From Cinnamomum chago (lineage: Eukaryota; Streptophyta; Magnoliopsida; Laurales; Lauraceae): a stretch of DNA of 64,000 nucleotides. The stretch covers positions 33,549,001-33,613,000 of the forward strand of contig CP142461.1 in the NCBI GenBank assembly GCA_038049695.1, read 5' to 3'. The translations under genes and the position numbers were made by a program. This document shows positions 10,869 to 23,127 of this stretch, in pieces. Numbering within the stretch: position 1 is the stretch's first letter; every line of letters starts with the position of its first letter. The notes under the pieces were generated by a model, which was given only the letters and a program-made list of their open reading frames with translations, was not told the origin of the DNA and did not search any database.

Positions 10869-12179
10869 GACAGTTAGACTCTCTGTAATTTTGTCGGGAG
10901 AAGGTGGGTGCTAATAGCTCTGGCGTTGTTTGTTGTGAAGTGAGTGCGTTGGTTGAGAGGTCAAGGCGATATAGCCGAGCAGCAAAGATTCTGGCTGTCT
11001 TTGCTTTTTGTTGAATACCATCCTGAAGGTGCGCGTAATTCACAAAATTTCAGGTCTTATTTTTCTTCTCACATCGTCGATTTCATGAGATGTCCGGAGT
11101 CAGGACCCTCTGATGGCAGGAAAGTTGGCCCAAGTACTCCTCTTCTTCTTTTGTGTGTGTGTGTGTGGAGGCTTTATTTTTTCTGGGACATTGGTCCAGA
11201 TCCGAAATCTCAGGGTCACAGCTCACAAGGGTCAAGTTAGGTTCATGTATTTTAACTAGCAGAAAGGTCCATCCTCTTCAGCAAAGTAGGGTCCCTCATG
11301 TGAGACCCACCTACATGTGCCAAACCCATGTGCAGGGGATTTACCCAAGTCCATTTTCCCCCCTCCTCTTGTTTTAGCCAGCAGGATGCAGCTCTATTTT
11401 TCTTGGACAAGTGCTCTGGGCCTATTACAGATCCACAACCCCCGGGTCACAAATCAACAGTCAAGACTCAAGAGTCAAGATGGTTATAATATATATTTGT
11501 ACAAGGGGCTGTTTCAGAGGGATCTGACCAAACTAGAGAAATAAAAACTCCCTCAAGTGGCCCCACCTGAGCGCATATAATTCATAGGTCTATGTCTAAA
11601 CTATGTGTGAGCTAAAAATGGAAACCATATTAGAATCAAGCCCCTTAAAAGTATCAACATTTTAATCGTCATTTGCTTCCCAGGGGTAGTGACAGTAAGG
11701 AGGGTAGAACTAATAATAATGGCTCCTACAAGCTAAACCCTTTCTTTTTAAAAATAATTACGGTGGGAATTTGTGTTTTATCTAGTGAGAGTATACTTAA
11801 CCCTCACTAAACATAGGCAGATATTAAAACTAAAATGGTAAGTCTTGTGAAACCCAATTGCATCCCTCTGCAACATCAAGTACGGTGATCCCCAAGAACG
11901 GCGTGTTACCCCACAGGCATTACACGGCAATTCTCACTAGGGTGACCAGGTTTCAAATCTGGCTACTCCCTCTATTGCATGTGCAAGTCCCTATTACCTC
12001 GCATGTGTGAGTTTTTCCTCTTTGCGAGTTCCTATTACTCACATGTGTTAGTTGTCCGCAACTTGCATGTGCGAGTTTCTATTACCTCTTGAGTGCGAGT
12101 TTCTTAGGACCCGGCCCCTGGAATACCCAAAAAAAGAAAAAGAAAGTGCAGTGATCCCCATACTAGTTCCATTGTGTTT

Positions 12180-12570
12180 AAAATTATTTGCATTTTTAAA
12201 AATTTTAAAATTGGAAAATTGGTTTATCTTAGTGTTGGCATATGCATTTGCATTTTTTAAAATTATTTGCGTTTTTAAATTTTATTTATGCCTTTTGAAA
12301 TTTATTTGCATCTTTTGAAATCTATTTACATTTTTTTAATTTTTTTTGGAACTTTTGGGATTTATTTGCATCTTCTTAAATTTATTTATATTTTTTAAAT
12401 TTTATTTGGATCTTTTGAAATTTATTTGCATCTTTTTTAATTTCTTTGTGTTCTTTGGAAATTTATTGCGTTTTTTTAAAATTATTGCGTTTTTTGAAAT
12501 TTATTTGCGTTCTTTTGAAATTCATCTGCATTTTTTGAATTTTTTTTTTTTTAGAATTTATTTGAAAAGC
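12180..12570. repeat. Degenerate T-rich minisatellite
   Basis: About 390 bp built from variants of TTTATTTGCATCTTTTGAAA and TTATTTGCGTTTTTTAAA, a loose 25-35-bp period with strong strand asymmetry (T on the plus strand). Apparent open frames across it (12052-12318, 12346-12591) encode low-complexity F/L/I/K strings and are by-products of the repeat. Confidence 0.75.
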
Positions 12571-13096
12571 TCATTAATGGGATTTCATTAATCGTGGTCA
12601 ATTAAATAGTAGTTGACCATTATTAATGGCATATCCCACTAATCATGGGATATGATTTAAAGAAATGGTAACTTGGACATATTAGGTCTTCAAATTTGAA
12701 AAAATGACGTACCACACTATGAAAAAATATTGTGGATTTAAAGGCAGAAAGTGAAATGTTTCGGGACCTGTCGCCGAATGCCCCATTTATTATCCACAAT
12801 TCTTTTTAATACAAATAAAATTTGTCAAAAGGGCCTAGTTTTACCAACATGCATGGTTGGACTCAATGTCTATAAAAGACTCACTTATAATATGACATAG
12901 TCAAACATTAAGGGTAAAAATGATGGATTAGAGTGGTCTAATTAGAGGAGAATTCTTTTCTTGCAAGTTGAATGGAGATGTAATCTAAGCTCTATGAGGT
13001 CCCCTTAGGCCTACCTTTGATAAAAAGGATCATGTATTTTTGAGTGGCTTGAATTTCATAGGTGAACCAGATTAACGATATATTTTGATAAAAATA

Positions 13097-14084
13097 GGGA
13101 TAACGACCGTACGACAAGCTTTAAATCCGACAATTACCTTAACTTTGTTGGCAAAAACCTAATTTCCGTAGAGCTACTCGTACTCAAAAGGATGTAGTGA
13201 AAGTGGCAATTTTACCCTTATTCTTATACGATATCCTAGGTAGTGGGATATCGCACTATGAGAAGTCCTACAGCCATAGGATATCTCTAAAAAACCTTCA
13301 CCGTCTTTCTTTCTACCAAAGTCAAACAGAGCTTGAGAAGAGAGCATGTGGTAAAAAATCCTTTTCACTGAGTTTATCATCTTTGATTGTCTTATGAGCT
13401 TCCACTTCATTTTCATCTTATCATCTTGCTTTGGATATGGCACAAATGCATCCTTCCGCACCATTCTCCTTCTTTGATCTCTACAACTTCTTTAATCTTC
13501 AATGGCTTAGGGTTTTAGAGAGAAAAACTCAAGGTCAAGAAGGAGAAGATCACCTCCGGCGCCAGCAATCCGAGTGGCATTCTTCCACCGCCTCGACCAA
13601 CTCATTGGCCCCGACTAGAAACCCAATTCGACTCCCCCCGTGATGCCTTTTTTTTCCATTTTTTCTTGATTTATTATTTTTTCTTGATTGGGGATTTTTT
13701 TAAGGCCAAGCATTTAGATGCACTCATTTCGATCTCTAACACTGCGTTCACATCTAGATGCACATCCCGTAACAAGACCAAACATTGAAGGAAAACGTTA
13801 TAGAAAATGATATAGTAAGAGCTCTCAGAAATCCACAATGAAATGATAAATGGAGAAGACAAAACAGAGTTCTGAATTTGTGGCGGAAATGAGTAATTTT
13901 GCCTACGGCTATAGGATATCGCAATTTGGGATATCCTACAGCCATATGATATCGCACAATAAAGGATATGATCGCCACTTTCACAATGTCCTTTTGTGTA
14001 TGAATAGTTGTACAGTAATTATAACTTTTCCAACAGTTCTCTGGCAAATGTCGGATTTAGAGGTTGTCGTACGGTAATTGTACC
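13097..14084. mobile_element. Non-autonomous Mutator-like element with long terminal inverted repeats
   Basis: The 988-bp element is bounded by a perfect 9-bp target duplication, ATAAAAATA (13088-13096 and 14085-14093). It begins GGGATAACGACCGTACGAC, and the reverse complement of its right end begins GGTACAATTACCGTACGAC. Inverted similarity runs inward for well over 120 bp: AAATCCGACA, then CAAAAGGA, then GTGAAAGTGGC. Further inverted pairs (CCTACAGCCATA, GGATATCGC) near 13230-13290 and 13900-13960 suggest arms close to 200 bp. No transposase is present. A 9-bp duplication and long arms are Mutator-superfamily hallmarks. Confidence 0.88.
13300..13640 (+). other. Interior of the Mutator-like element, possible captured host sequence
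   Basis: Between the inverted arms lies a more GC-balanced stretch with TTAGGGTTTTAGAGAG, a wording common in plant 5' UTRs and first exons, followed by CACCTCCGGCG and CACCGCCTCGACC. An open frame at 13431-13643 (70 codons) has no recognisable domain. This looks like captured gene-5'-end sequence of the kind carried by Pack-MULEs, but the donor is not recognised. Confidence 0.35.
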
Positions 14085-14489
14085 ATAAAAATATAAATAT
14101 TTAGGACTCATTCGGCATGAAACCAGATTGGTTCCGTCGTTGGATTCATCATATGGGTCATCCCTCTAACAAGTTCATTTTGCTCCTTACTGGCTGTGTT
14201 TCATGGTGTATTTTGGATATTTGATGATGATTAGATTTTAGTCGAGATTTATTTTATTGAGATATTTGACTTTTTTTTACGTGGGATATTACATTTTATG
14301 TGGCATGGACAAGTTTTATGATTGGTTTTAGTTTATTGGTGACTCATTATTTTTTATTGTTACATGATGAATGTGGGATTATTTGTTGTTTATCAATGCT
14401 TATGCTTGTACAATGTTGAAAATGTAGATTTGAACAAGAAAATATTGTACAGGAATTTCTTCTAATTTTTTCAATTATTTCTTACTTAA

Positions 14490-15295
14490 TAAGAAAAGCT
14501 ATTTTCCAACGCACTCTCTGCGTCACCAAAAGTAAATTTCCTGCCCTCGTTAGAGACATTTCTCGACGTGTCAACACGTCGAAATATGTATGACCGGCGT
14601 TGTGTATGCATCATCAAATATGTACTCCGACACTAGTATGTGTGTTGGCAAAAGTATAACCGACGTTATTATGCGTCGGCAATGACGTAAATCTATTTCC
14701 TGACGCACTCTCTGCGTCAGCAACAGTAATTTTCCTGCATTGTTAAAGACATAACCCGATGCTTCAACACGTCGGGATATGTATTACTGGCATTGTATAT
14801 GCATCGTCAAATATGTATTCCGACGCTAATATGTGCGTTAGCAAATGTATAACCGATATTATTATGAGTCAGCAATTAGGTAAATCTATTCCCCTACGCA
14901 CTGTCTGCGTCTCTAAAATAATTTTCCTGCGTCGTTGAAGACATTTTCCGATACTTCAATACGTCAGGATATGTATTGCTGGTGTTGTGTATACGTTGTC
15001 AAATATGTATTCCGACGCTGATATGTGCGTTGGCAAATGTATAACCGACGTTGTTATGCGTCGGCAGTTAGGTAAATCTATTTCCCGACGCATTCTCTGT
15101 GTCGCTAAAAGTAATTTTCAAGCGTCGTTGAAGACATTTCTCGACACTTCAACACGTCGGGGAATAGTTTTCTAGGCATTAGGTTGCCGACATGGTGCCG
15201 ACGCATTGTACTACGTCGGTAAAACTTCTCCTGACGCAATTCTAATTTTTCCAGACGCGGTGACTGCATTGGTAAAACTGTATTTTTTTGTAGTG
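14490..15295 (-). mobile_element. CACTA (En/Spm) element end, truncated
   Basis: The right end reads TTTTTTTGTAGTG; on the minus strand this is CACTACAAAAAAA, the classic CACTA terminus, at 15295. Inward are about four diverged repeats with period 191-194 bp, seen from GCACTCTCTGCGTC-type blocks at 14511, 14705, 14898 and 15089. They are rich in short ACGTCGG / CCGACG motifs in both orientations. Such subterminal repeats are the transposase-binding regions of CACTA elements. No matching left terminus or transposase is found, so this is a truncated remnant. Confidence 0.8.
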
Positions 15296-18200
15296 GGCAT
15301 TCACTTTGACGGACTCAAATTTAAGAATTGGACCATATGATTTGATTTAATTGTGGGCACAAAAAAATCCCAATTTTATATAATAAACTTTGGTGTGGGC
15401 CAGACACCACCCAAATGAAAGAGTTTTACTCTATCAAATTATTTGTTATGTACCTATTGGATATTTCACAACTTCAAGAAAAAAAAAAGTCCTACATATT
15501 TAAAATGGCACCTAGCATTTCATCCATAAATGAAGTCACACATGTCCATGAAACTTTTTCTTCCTTCTCTCACCTCCCTGCATCTTTTTTATTATAAAAG
15601 TATATTTCAAGTCGGCCCAATTTGGGTAATTCACTTGTATAATGAAGTGAGGTGGAGGGACCTATAAGAAAAAAGAAAAAAGAAAAAGAAGTGGAAAAAG
15701 AAGAGACGTCAAATTAAAAGGTACCACATTTTAAAATTAACTTCTTTTTTAACTTAAAAAGATATCTTCTCATACCGCAAAACCTCTTTTTCTTACTGAA
15801 AAGAGAGAGTAAAAAAGGATACCTTCCCATGCCACTAAATACAAAAAGTCATTCTCTCGATCTTGATTGGACCCTACTCTTCACTTTACAAGTAAATTAC
15901 CTAAACAAGCCCGAGTACATATACAGTAGGTCTAAAAATAATCACAATAATTAGTTAGGCTGGTTATTAATTGAGAGGAACTGCTGATCATAAAAGCTGG
16001 CAAAAGTTAGGTTCTTGACAGATCAGTTGTGCGATTTGAATCCTTATCTTCAAAGACTACACTGAACGTCACAAGTCAACTTGAGAATATATCTTCATCC
16101 AAATTATCTAAAATCTTTAATGTTTGGGGGTTTAGTAGAGTACATTTCAAGATAATGCCACAGAATTTGGATTGCAACAAAAGTTCCACATCAGCTATCA
16201 TCGTAGCTAACACAACTACTTTTTCTCTTGGCTTGGTAATGGAATGCACTAAAAACAAGTAAAATAACTCATGAATAAATAGATTAAACCAGATGGAGAA
16301 ATATGATTCATGTGACTGACTCAAACATGGTTGGGACAGTACTTTGTGAGGGCGATGATTTCAGGAAACTGTCATAAAAATAGAAGCTTTCTAGAAAGAA
16401 AGAACATATAGAAAATCAATATATGAATACTCGTTTGAGATTTTTAAAATAAAAACCTGAACTGAATTGCGTATTAGGGTCCTTTGACCCATAAATTCTT
16501 CCCTTCTTTCTTTTTTATTTTATTTTATTTTATTTTATGAAATTGCCTATATCCTATGAAATAACCAGATGTGGATCATCTGCGGTGTAAAACTCTCTAT
16601 GAAACCTCTCATGCATCAATCATTATCGTTCCCGATGTTGCTATGTAAACCATGTCGGTGGTCGTGCTCGTTAATGTCATAGTTAAATTTGTCACTTCAG
16701 GTTGTCAATTCCACAACAAACTCACAACCCACAACAAACTCATGTCAATTCCACAACAAACTCATGAGCCCACTTTTTCACAAACTCTACTGTCGGATCA
16801 AACTTTTTACATTATCTGATCGAACACCCTCCTAGCCCCTTTAATTGAAACAGTGCAGATGGCTTAGATAAATAAAGTGAATTAGTCATGCTATTTATAC
16901 ATTCTCAATCCATTGGTGAATATCAAAAGGATGAGAGGGACATTCCAGCAGGCTTAATGGTCCAGCCAAATTCAATCAATTTCTCAGCATTCATGACATG
17001 TGGGACCCACATTGGTGGTTCCTTGAATGGTACCTTGAGCCACCATCCATCATTTCTATCTTAGTAAGCCACCTAAACTAATCTTTTGTACATTAAAATT
17101 TCTAAGCAGGATTCATGCTGTCAACAATATGGCAATGTGCACGAAAAATTCGGCACAATTTATTTTATGGTCTTGATTGATGATTGGCTGGTTTTATATT
17201 ATACCATATACATCATTTTCTTCCATGATTGGGACATATTCTACTACTACTTCCTCATTTGTGATAATCCTACACCTTTCATCATCAGTAAGAACAAAGA
17301 ATAATCAAACAAAACCCGAGTGTTCCTTTTCACCATTTCCATTGATGGAAAGTAGTTCATTTTCTCTCTTCCTTGATTGGTTCTAATTTGTGAGAGTAGT
17401 TCATTTCCTGAACTCCTGCGCGCAAAGGAGATCCAAATCCATTGTTATCTGAATCACTGAAACATATAACTCAACAAGCCGTGCCTACATATCAACCACA
17501 AACTTAATACAATTGAATCTGTGATTTTCAACATCTTCTAATCCCCAATTTTCTCACTATTCAAATGCCAAAGATGTTAATTATTACGCCATGGATTTCT
17601 TAAAAATCAAAGTTCTTATCAGTTCAATGAGAGGGCTATTAGAGAGGGCTCCCACGTTTTTATTATATGGGGTGTACTTCCCTAACCTCACTTTTTCAGA
17701 AGACGGAGAAAAGCCCTCTAGTTCTATGACATCTCTCTTTGGAGCCGATACAAGAAAATGTGCAAAATAATCACAGAAAGCCCAAAACCAGGAAAGACCC
17801 ATTTTACAGGGAGTCCAATGAACAGTAATCTGTGAGAAAACTTAAGCTATAAGAAATTAAATCTGACTTGCTCTAAGGTCTATGAGCACAAGAGACATCT
17901 GGGTCATCAATCACAATACTGATGCAGATTCACCAGTTACTGGTTGGGCCAACCACCAGAAAGGGGGTCCAATTACATCAGACATGAGATCCATCATCCA
18001 TCAGGTCAATGCCATCCATTGATCTTATTGAGATGTTATCAACAATCGATAACTCGGGTTCCTCAACTGAGCCAAGCCTCATTCTTGATCGAAGAGAGAA
18101 AATTCCCAACTTGGAGAGAAAAATCTGGAATTTAAGTTATAATCTAAAAGCTGTCTTTCTCAATAACTGCATTGGTATGTGTAATTTCATATGATTTTGT

Positions 18201-21200
18201 GTAAAGAACAACAATCTGGGAAGGAAACCAATGCTAAACTCCAACCCGTCCAAGACACTTTTAAAAGGACCAATATCTATAAATCTGTAAGGAAAAAAAA
18301 AATATCCTGTTATGGGCCTATATAAAGTGAGCTGAGCTTCATCCCATCAACCCGACTCTCTTTATTCTTTAAGTGCATGTGTCATTTAACAATTACTATT
18401 TTTTATACTGACGGTGAATTGAATTAAAAAGACAGGAATACAACTTAGAATACAGCACCCTACCACATACGATACGGGAAAAACAATGGTATAAATGAAA
18501 TATACCAAAGAGAACAAAGCAACCAAGAAAGCAAAAAATCACACAGTGAAAGCAATCATAGTCATTTTACGATTTTAAAATGTTTGTAATTGCATTTATT
18601 CTCATCTTGGTGCGTCACTTAGCATGCACTGCGAAGCTTTTACTTCCATTGTTTAGGACCAAACCCTGATTTCCCTTATGATAGAGCAAGTTCATTACCA
18701 CTGATTCAACAGCAGATTTATAATTGCATTTTAGGCCTTCATAGTATTGATCAAGCCGACGCATTTATTATCAGCTAAGACTGCTCTGCTTTTTTAAATT
18801 TATCGACATTCACATGCATATCGATTGATAAATTGATCATATCGGTCAAGGGTATATCAGCAGACATGCCCCAGTATGCATCGAATGATCCCTTTTTAAA
18901 CAAAAGGCTATTTTCTTAATGGAAAGATCATGAGGAAAGTTGTGTGCCTTTATATTCTTTTAAAACAAAGGAAGGAAAAAAAAAAGATGAATGCACTAAG
19001 TGTAACTTGAGGGCTTTCTTTAAAACACGAAAAATCCATATTTAAATAAATCTTATAGGTCCTTTTAGTTTGTTTTGGATAGGAATGATCTAAAACTTAT
19101 TTATGATGCATGTTTGGGGCGTAGATTTACTAATGTAGGCATTATTTGAGTCATTTGCAAGTTTCTTTTTCCAGTTTTTCTCATATATTTCCATGAACTT
19201 CCGGGGATTTTGGGAAAATATAAAAAAAAATCCAAAACTTTGCCCAGAAAGGCCATTTCATTAGTAATTCTTCCTCAAATTTATTTGTTCCATATATAAA
19301 TTCCGTAGATCTAAGCATAATTATTAACTAGTAAGTAGTATCTACGTACTAGCATACTGCATAGTACACGGTACATGATGGATGATGTCATGAAACTACA
19401 TACCATATACATAGAAAATCCTAATAATAATCTTTGACTATTTTCATTTTATTAGGTCTTCATATAACTGAACAACATGAATTCAGGTGTATTCGATCAC
19501 TATTCTTATTTTAAAATAATATTAGCAATGCAAGACCTAAATGAAAATGAATGGTCCAATACTCGCATTTATTTTAGTCCCTAATGAAAATAGACATTAA
19601 AATCTAACACTTTGAGTATTTTAAATATTTTGATATATTTTTAATTTCATTTTAAATCAATGCCAATAACCAATATGTATCGCGCAAATGTTTGGAGGGG
19701 CAGTCAATATGCCCTTTGCAACCGCGTTTTTGACCCTTGCATCATAGAGGTGAAAAGAGGCGCAGACTAAAAGAAATTTATTACTTGAGACCCAATATCA
19801 AGAGGAGAACATTCTCTGTGGAAGAAATAGGGAAAAAATACCATTCTCAAACTCCACTCTACCCTTGAAAACAAGTAATTTGGCTAATTTTCACAATTGA
19901 CTTGGCATTAATGAGGCTAAACATAATTTAAATTTACAGGCTTTTGCATTATCTATCTTGAGGTAAGGTGATCAGCTACTGTGATGCGCTTTCCTGGCCA
20001 AACAAATAATGAGATCTAAAGCTTATGAGATGCACATGCAAAGAGGTTGATGTGGCAATTAATGAAAACATCTCTTAATAACTGATCAAATTAGCCAGCC
20101 TGTCTCACCTCGTCGTCCCTGCCAATTTTTCACAGCACAGTAGGTTATCATCCATTGGGAAAGCAGGTAGTCAGATTACAATAAAGTATCCAGCCAGCAA
20201 AGTTCCAATACATACAATGATACTTCTATCTGCGACTGCAATGAATGTTAGCTCTAGTAGCAAGTTAAGCACCATTACCATCATGAATTACATTAATTTA
20301 TTAAGTTTAGTCAACCAGTCGGATATCAGCAAGTCCTCCCAATTAGATGACACTACACACCTTTGTTTGGTGTTACCACTATTCAACCATTAAATGACCA
20401 ATTGCCCTTCAATCCAGCTTGATGCATGCAATTTTCTAGCGAACTTCAGCCACCTAAGAGCATTGAAATCAACCAGGATCCCATCTTTTAGTGTTTATCC
20501 AAGGGGATCATGCACCGAAATCCTCATTTTCTCGTCCACGCACCTCTTCTCAGAGAGTACCAAACAATCCAAGTCATGCTTGAAGATTCCTCGCAGATTC
20601 CTCAATTCTAGGATTAACCTTACAGCCTTTATCACCTGTTGTTGTGTTGTTGCTTCTCCTGTGTTTATTGGGACTGCCTATTAGGTGGCTTTTTTGGCCT
20701 CTGGGGCCCTGGGCTCCATTGTCTGCCCCAACTTAAATTATTGTGCTGCTCATTTATCCCTCTATTTTGAGTACTTTGGAGACTTGTTTTGCGTCTTTTC
20801 GGGTTTGAGCCCCACAGTGGTTAGGTCCATTAAAGGAGAAAAGGACTACCAGTATCAACCCATCCTGCAAATATCTAACATAAGCAACACAGGCACAACA
20901 GCATTTTTATTTTCTTTTATCCTTCTTTGGATTTGGATGCGACTACATTTATCATTTCACTATGTTGAAATGCCTACCACTCTTGTTCCCATCTGCAATG
21001 AACTCAGATCAGTAGCCAGTTCAAACCAAAATTGATTTGCAGGTATCCATATGAATGATCGCTCAATATCAACCGACAACCGGTACAAATAGCCTCGACG
21101 CTCCAGTCTGATTGTTGAAGTTAAAATTCTTTGAAAAGATGTTTCTCATTGTTATTGTGCCATTCAGTCATAAAATTTCTCATGGATCCTTTATTTAATT

Positions 21201-22149
21201 ACATTTGTTTCTTTATTAGTTCTTCAGAGAACCAGCTTAAGTACATGTACATTTTTGAGAGGGGCATTTTATAAATTTTCGTTGCGAGTCCAGTTTGTAC
21301 TTGGGTGGACTCACACACATTTTTCTCCAGCTCTCGCAGTCCAATCTTCTTTCCACCAAAACTTTCTGTCCTTTCTCTTCACTATTATCTCCTACATGCA
21401 TCTGTATTCAACGCAAAAGTATCATGTTCATTTAATTCCCTACTTACCTTGGAAACCCTCTTATACATTGCTACCTTGTTTCCCCTAAATAATTAAATTA
21501 GTTTCCATGCTACTATTTCTTAGACCTTGTCACGTACAATATTATTGTCTGAGCCATAGTTACCTAGTTCACAGTTCATTTAATTCACATTTGAGCTCGA
21601 AATTTGTAATTTGAACCTAGGTTGATCAGAAAAATTTGATGGAGTGCTGCATTTGATTCGCTTCTGAATTCGTCTCATTCGGAGCTCGAGTTCTAAGAGT
21701 TTGATGAATTAATTCATCTGAACCTTGCTATAAGTCCATCACTGGGGCTCACATATAAAATCCAAACCACTCAACATAAATGTTTCTTTACATTTTTACT
21801 TCAGGTGAGATTTACTTTAATCAGAGTGGGCCCACAGTCAGAATTATTATGTGTAAAAACACACGGTTAAAATAAAAACTGAACTAAAATCCCATGTATT
21901 ACTGGTGACAAATCTTAAGGTGGGGTCAACTATGATTGGAGTTAGATACGGATTAGCATTGATACCTAAATGTGCAATGCATTTTAATGGCTTGGATTTT
22001 ATGACAGGCACCACTAGTGGATTTATAAGACTCGACTTAGAGAACTATGTGATAGTTTGGACTCAAATTGCAAAGTGTTCGAAATAAACTATTTGTAGTT
22101 TGAAGGTCCTTTGAGCGAATCAGGTAATTGTATGTCCTAGTGAACTTCC
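15296..22149. other. Long intergenic stretch, no supported gene
   Basis: Nearly 7 kb of AT-rich sequence. A (TTTTA)n microsatellite sits at 16511-16538, and a CCACAACAAACTCA block is repeated three times near 16715-16765. Candidate frames (15415-15597, 17086-17386, 17944-18194, 20394-20684, 20685-21035, 21255-21496) encode no recognised domain, overlap in conflicting frames or are low in complexity. Unannotated non-coding RNA or degenerate transposons cannot be excluded by eye. Confidence 0.5.
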
Positions 22150-22157
22150 ATTATAGC

Positions 22158-22560
22158 CAATGATCAAAATAGCGGCTGCAGCGGGCGTAGCGGCTAGTGG
22201 CCAAAACACTAAATAGTGGGCGATATCTAGCGGTTACAACAATATGCAGCGGCGTAGCTGTGTGGATTTTTTAAGTTGTAAAAAACAAAAACAAAAACAA
22301 AAAAAAAAAAAATCTTGTGTATCAGTCAATCTTGTGCTGTTTTAGTGATTGGGAACCATATATGGATAGAGACAACTTTTAGAAAGGCTATGGATGAGGA
22401 GAAATAGGAAAAACAATGTCTCAAACCTTCTTTTTTTTTTTTTTGCTCTACTAGGGTTTAGACTGTAACGCCACTATTTTCAAAATGGCGTAGCGACCTC
22501 GACTGCTATGGCCGATAATGTGGCATCTACGCTATGTAGCGACTGCTATTTTGAACTATA
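22158..22560. mobile_element. hAT-like MITE with 8-bp target duplication
   Basis: A 403-bp element flanked by the direct repeat ATTATAGC (22150-22157 and 22561-22568). Its ends are inverted: CAATGATCAAAATAGCGGC on the left and TATAGTTCAAAATAGCAGT on the reverse-complemented right. The interior carries repeated GTAGCG/AGCGGC motifs, an (AAAAAC)n tract near 22285-22310 and a poly-T tract near 22430. The 8-bp duplication and short imperfect inverted ends fit a non-autonomous hAT element. There is no coding capacity. Confidence 0.78.
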
Positions 22561-23127
22561 ATTATAGCTCCATAGAAGTAGCATTTTGCAAACCAGACTG
22601 AACTCGCCAGTTTTATCAGGTTCGACCCAAGTCGGTACATTCACTAGTCTAGTTGGATCCAAGGTATTGGTAAAAAACTAGTAGGTAAACAAATTGCATT
22701 TCTTGTATAAATACACCATAGGTGAGGCAAAAACCACAAATGCAAATTATAAGACTCATCTCGTTTATGACCCATCATGGAAGGTTTCCACAAAGGATCC
22801 TATGACATAGGTATCTTATGCAAACAAGGAAACTGTCTTAAAAGTGGATTCTATGACTTGGAACTCAAAGCTTTAACCAAAAAAAAAAAACAACCAACTT
22901 GACAAAGTGGGCCACCCCATTACAGTTTGAACATGTGGTGTGTGAGACCCCATGCCGAACATTGTTAAAACAACTCGTATTAAGCAACAACATCAGCAGC
23001 TAGTCACTTTATGATTTGAATCAAACAATTTGGTTACTAAAACCAGTTATCAACTATGATGCCCTGATACATAATGTATACTGCAGGGACATGCCACGAG
23101 TTTGGCAGAGGAATGGATTATATACAT

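Larger units (their letters stand above)
10450..13096. other. Intergenic stretch without supported genes
   Basis: No coding region with a recognisable domain. A stem-loop lies at 10829-10868. Short GCATGTGYGAGTTYCTATTAC-like blocks recur irregularly at about 11960-12110. A tRNA-box-like GGTTTCAAATCTGG occurs near 11949, too isolated to call a SINE. A T-rich minisatellite occupies 12180-12570. The frames at 10944-11240, 11153-11377 and 11317-11544 overlap each other in different frames and show nothing conserved. Confidence 0.5.

Noticed and set aside
11880-11970. Another SINE around GGTTTCAAATCTGG
   Set aside because: Only one tRNA box is visible and no body similarity to the two SINE copies was found.
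12052-12591. Hydrophobic small proteins rich in Phe/Leu/Ile
   Set aside because: Translation of a T-rich minisatellite; the reading frame is not conserved among units.
20394-21035. Two adjacent frames (96 and 116 codons) that could be a small gene
   Set aside because: No recognisable domain, no conserved start context, and many interspersed stops just outside; composition looks like random AT-rich sequence.
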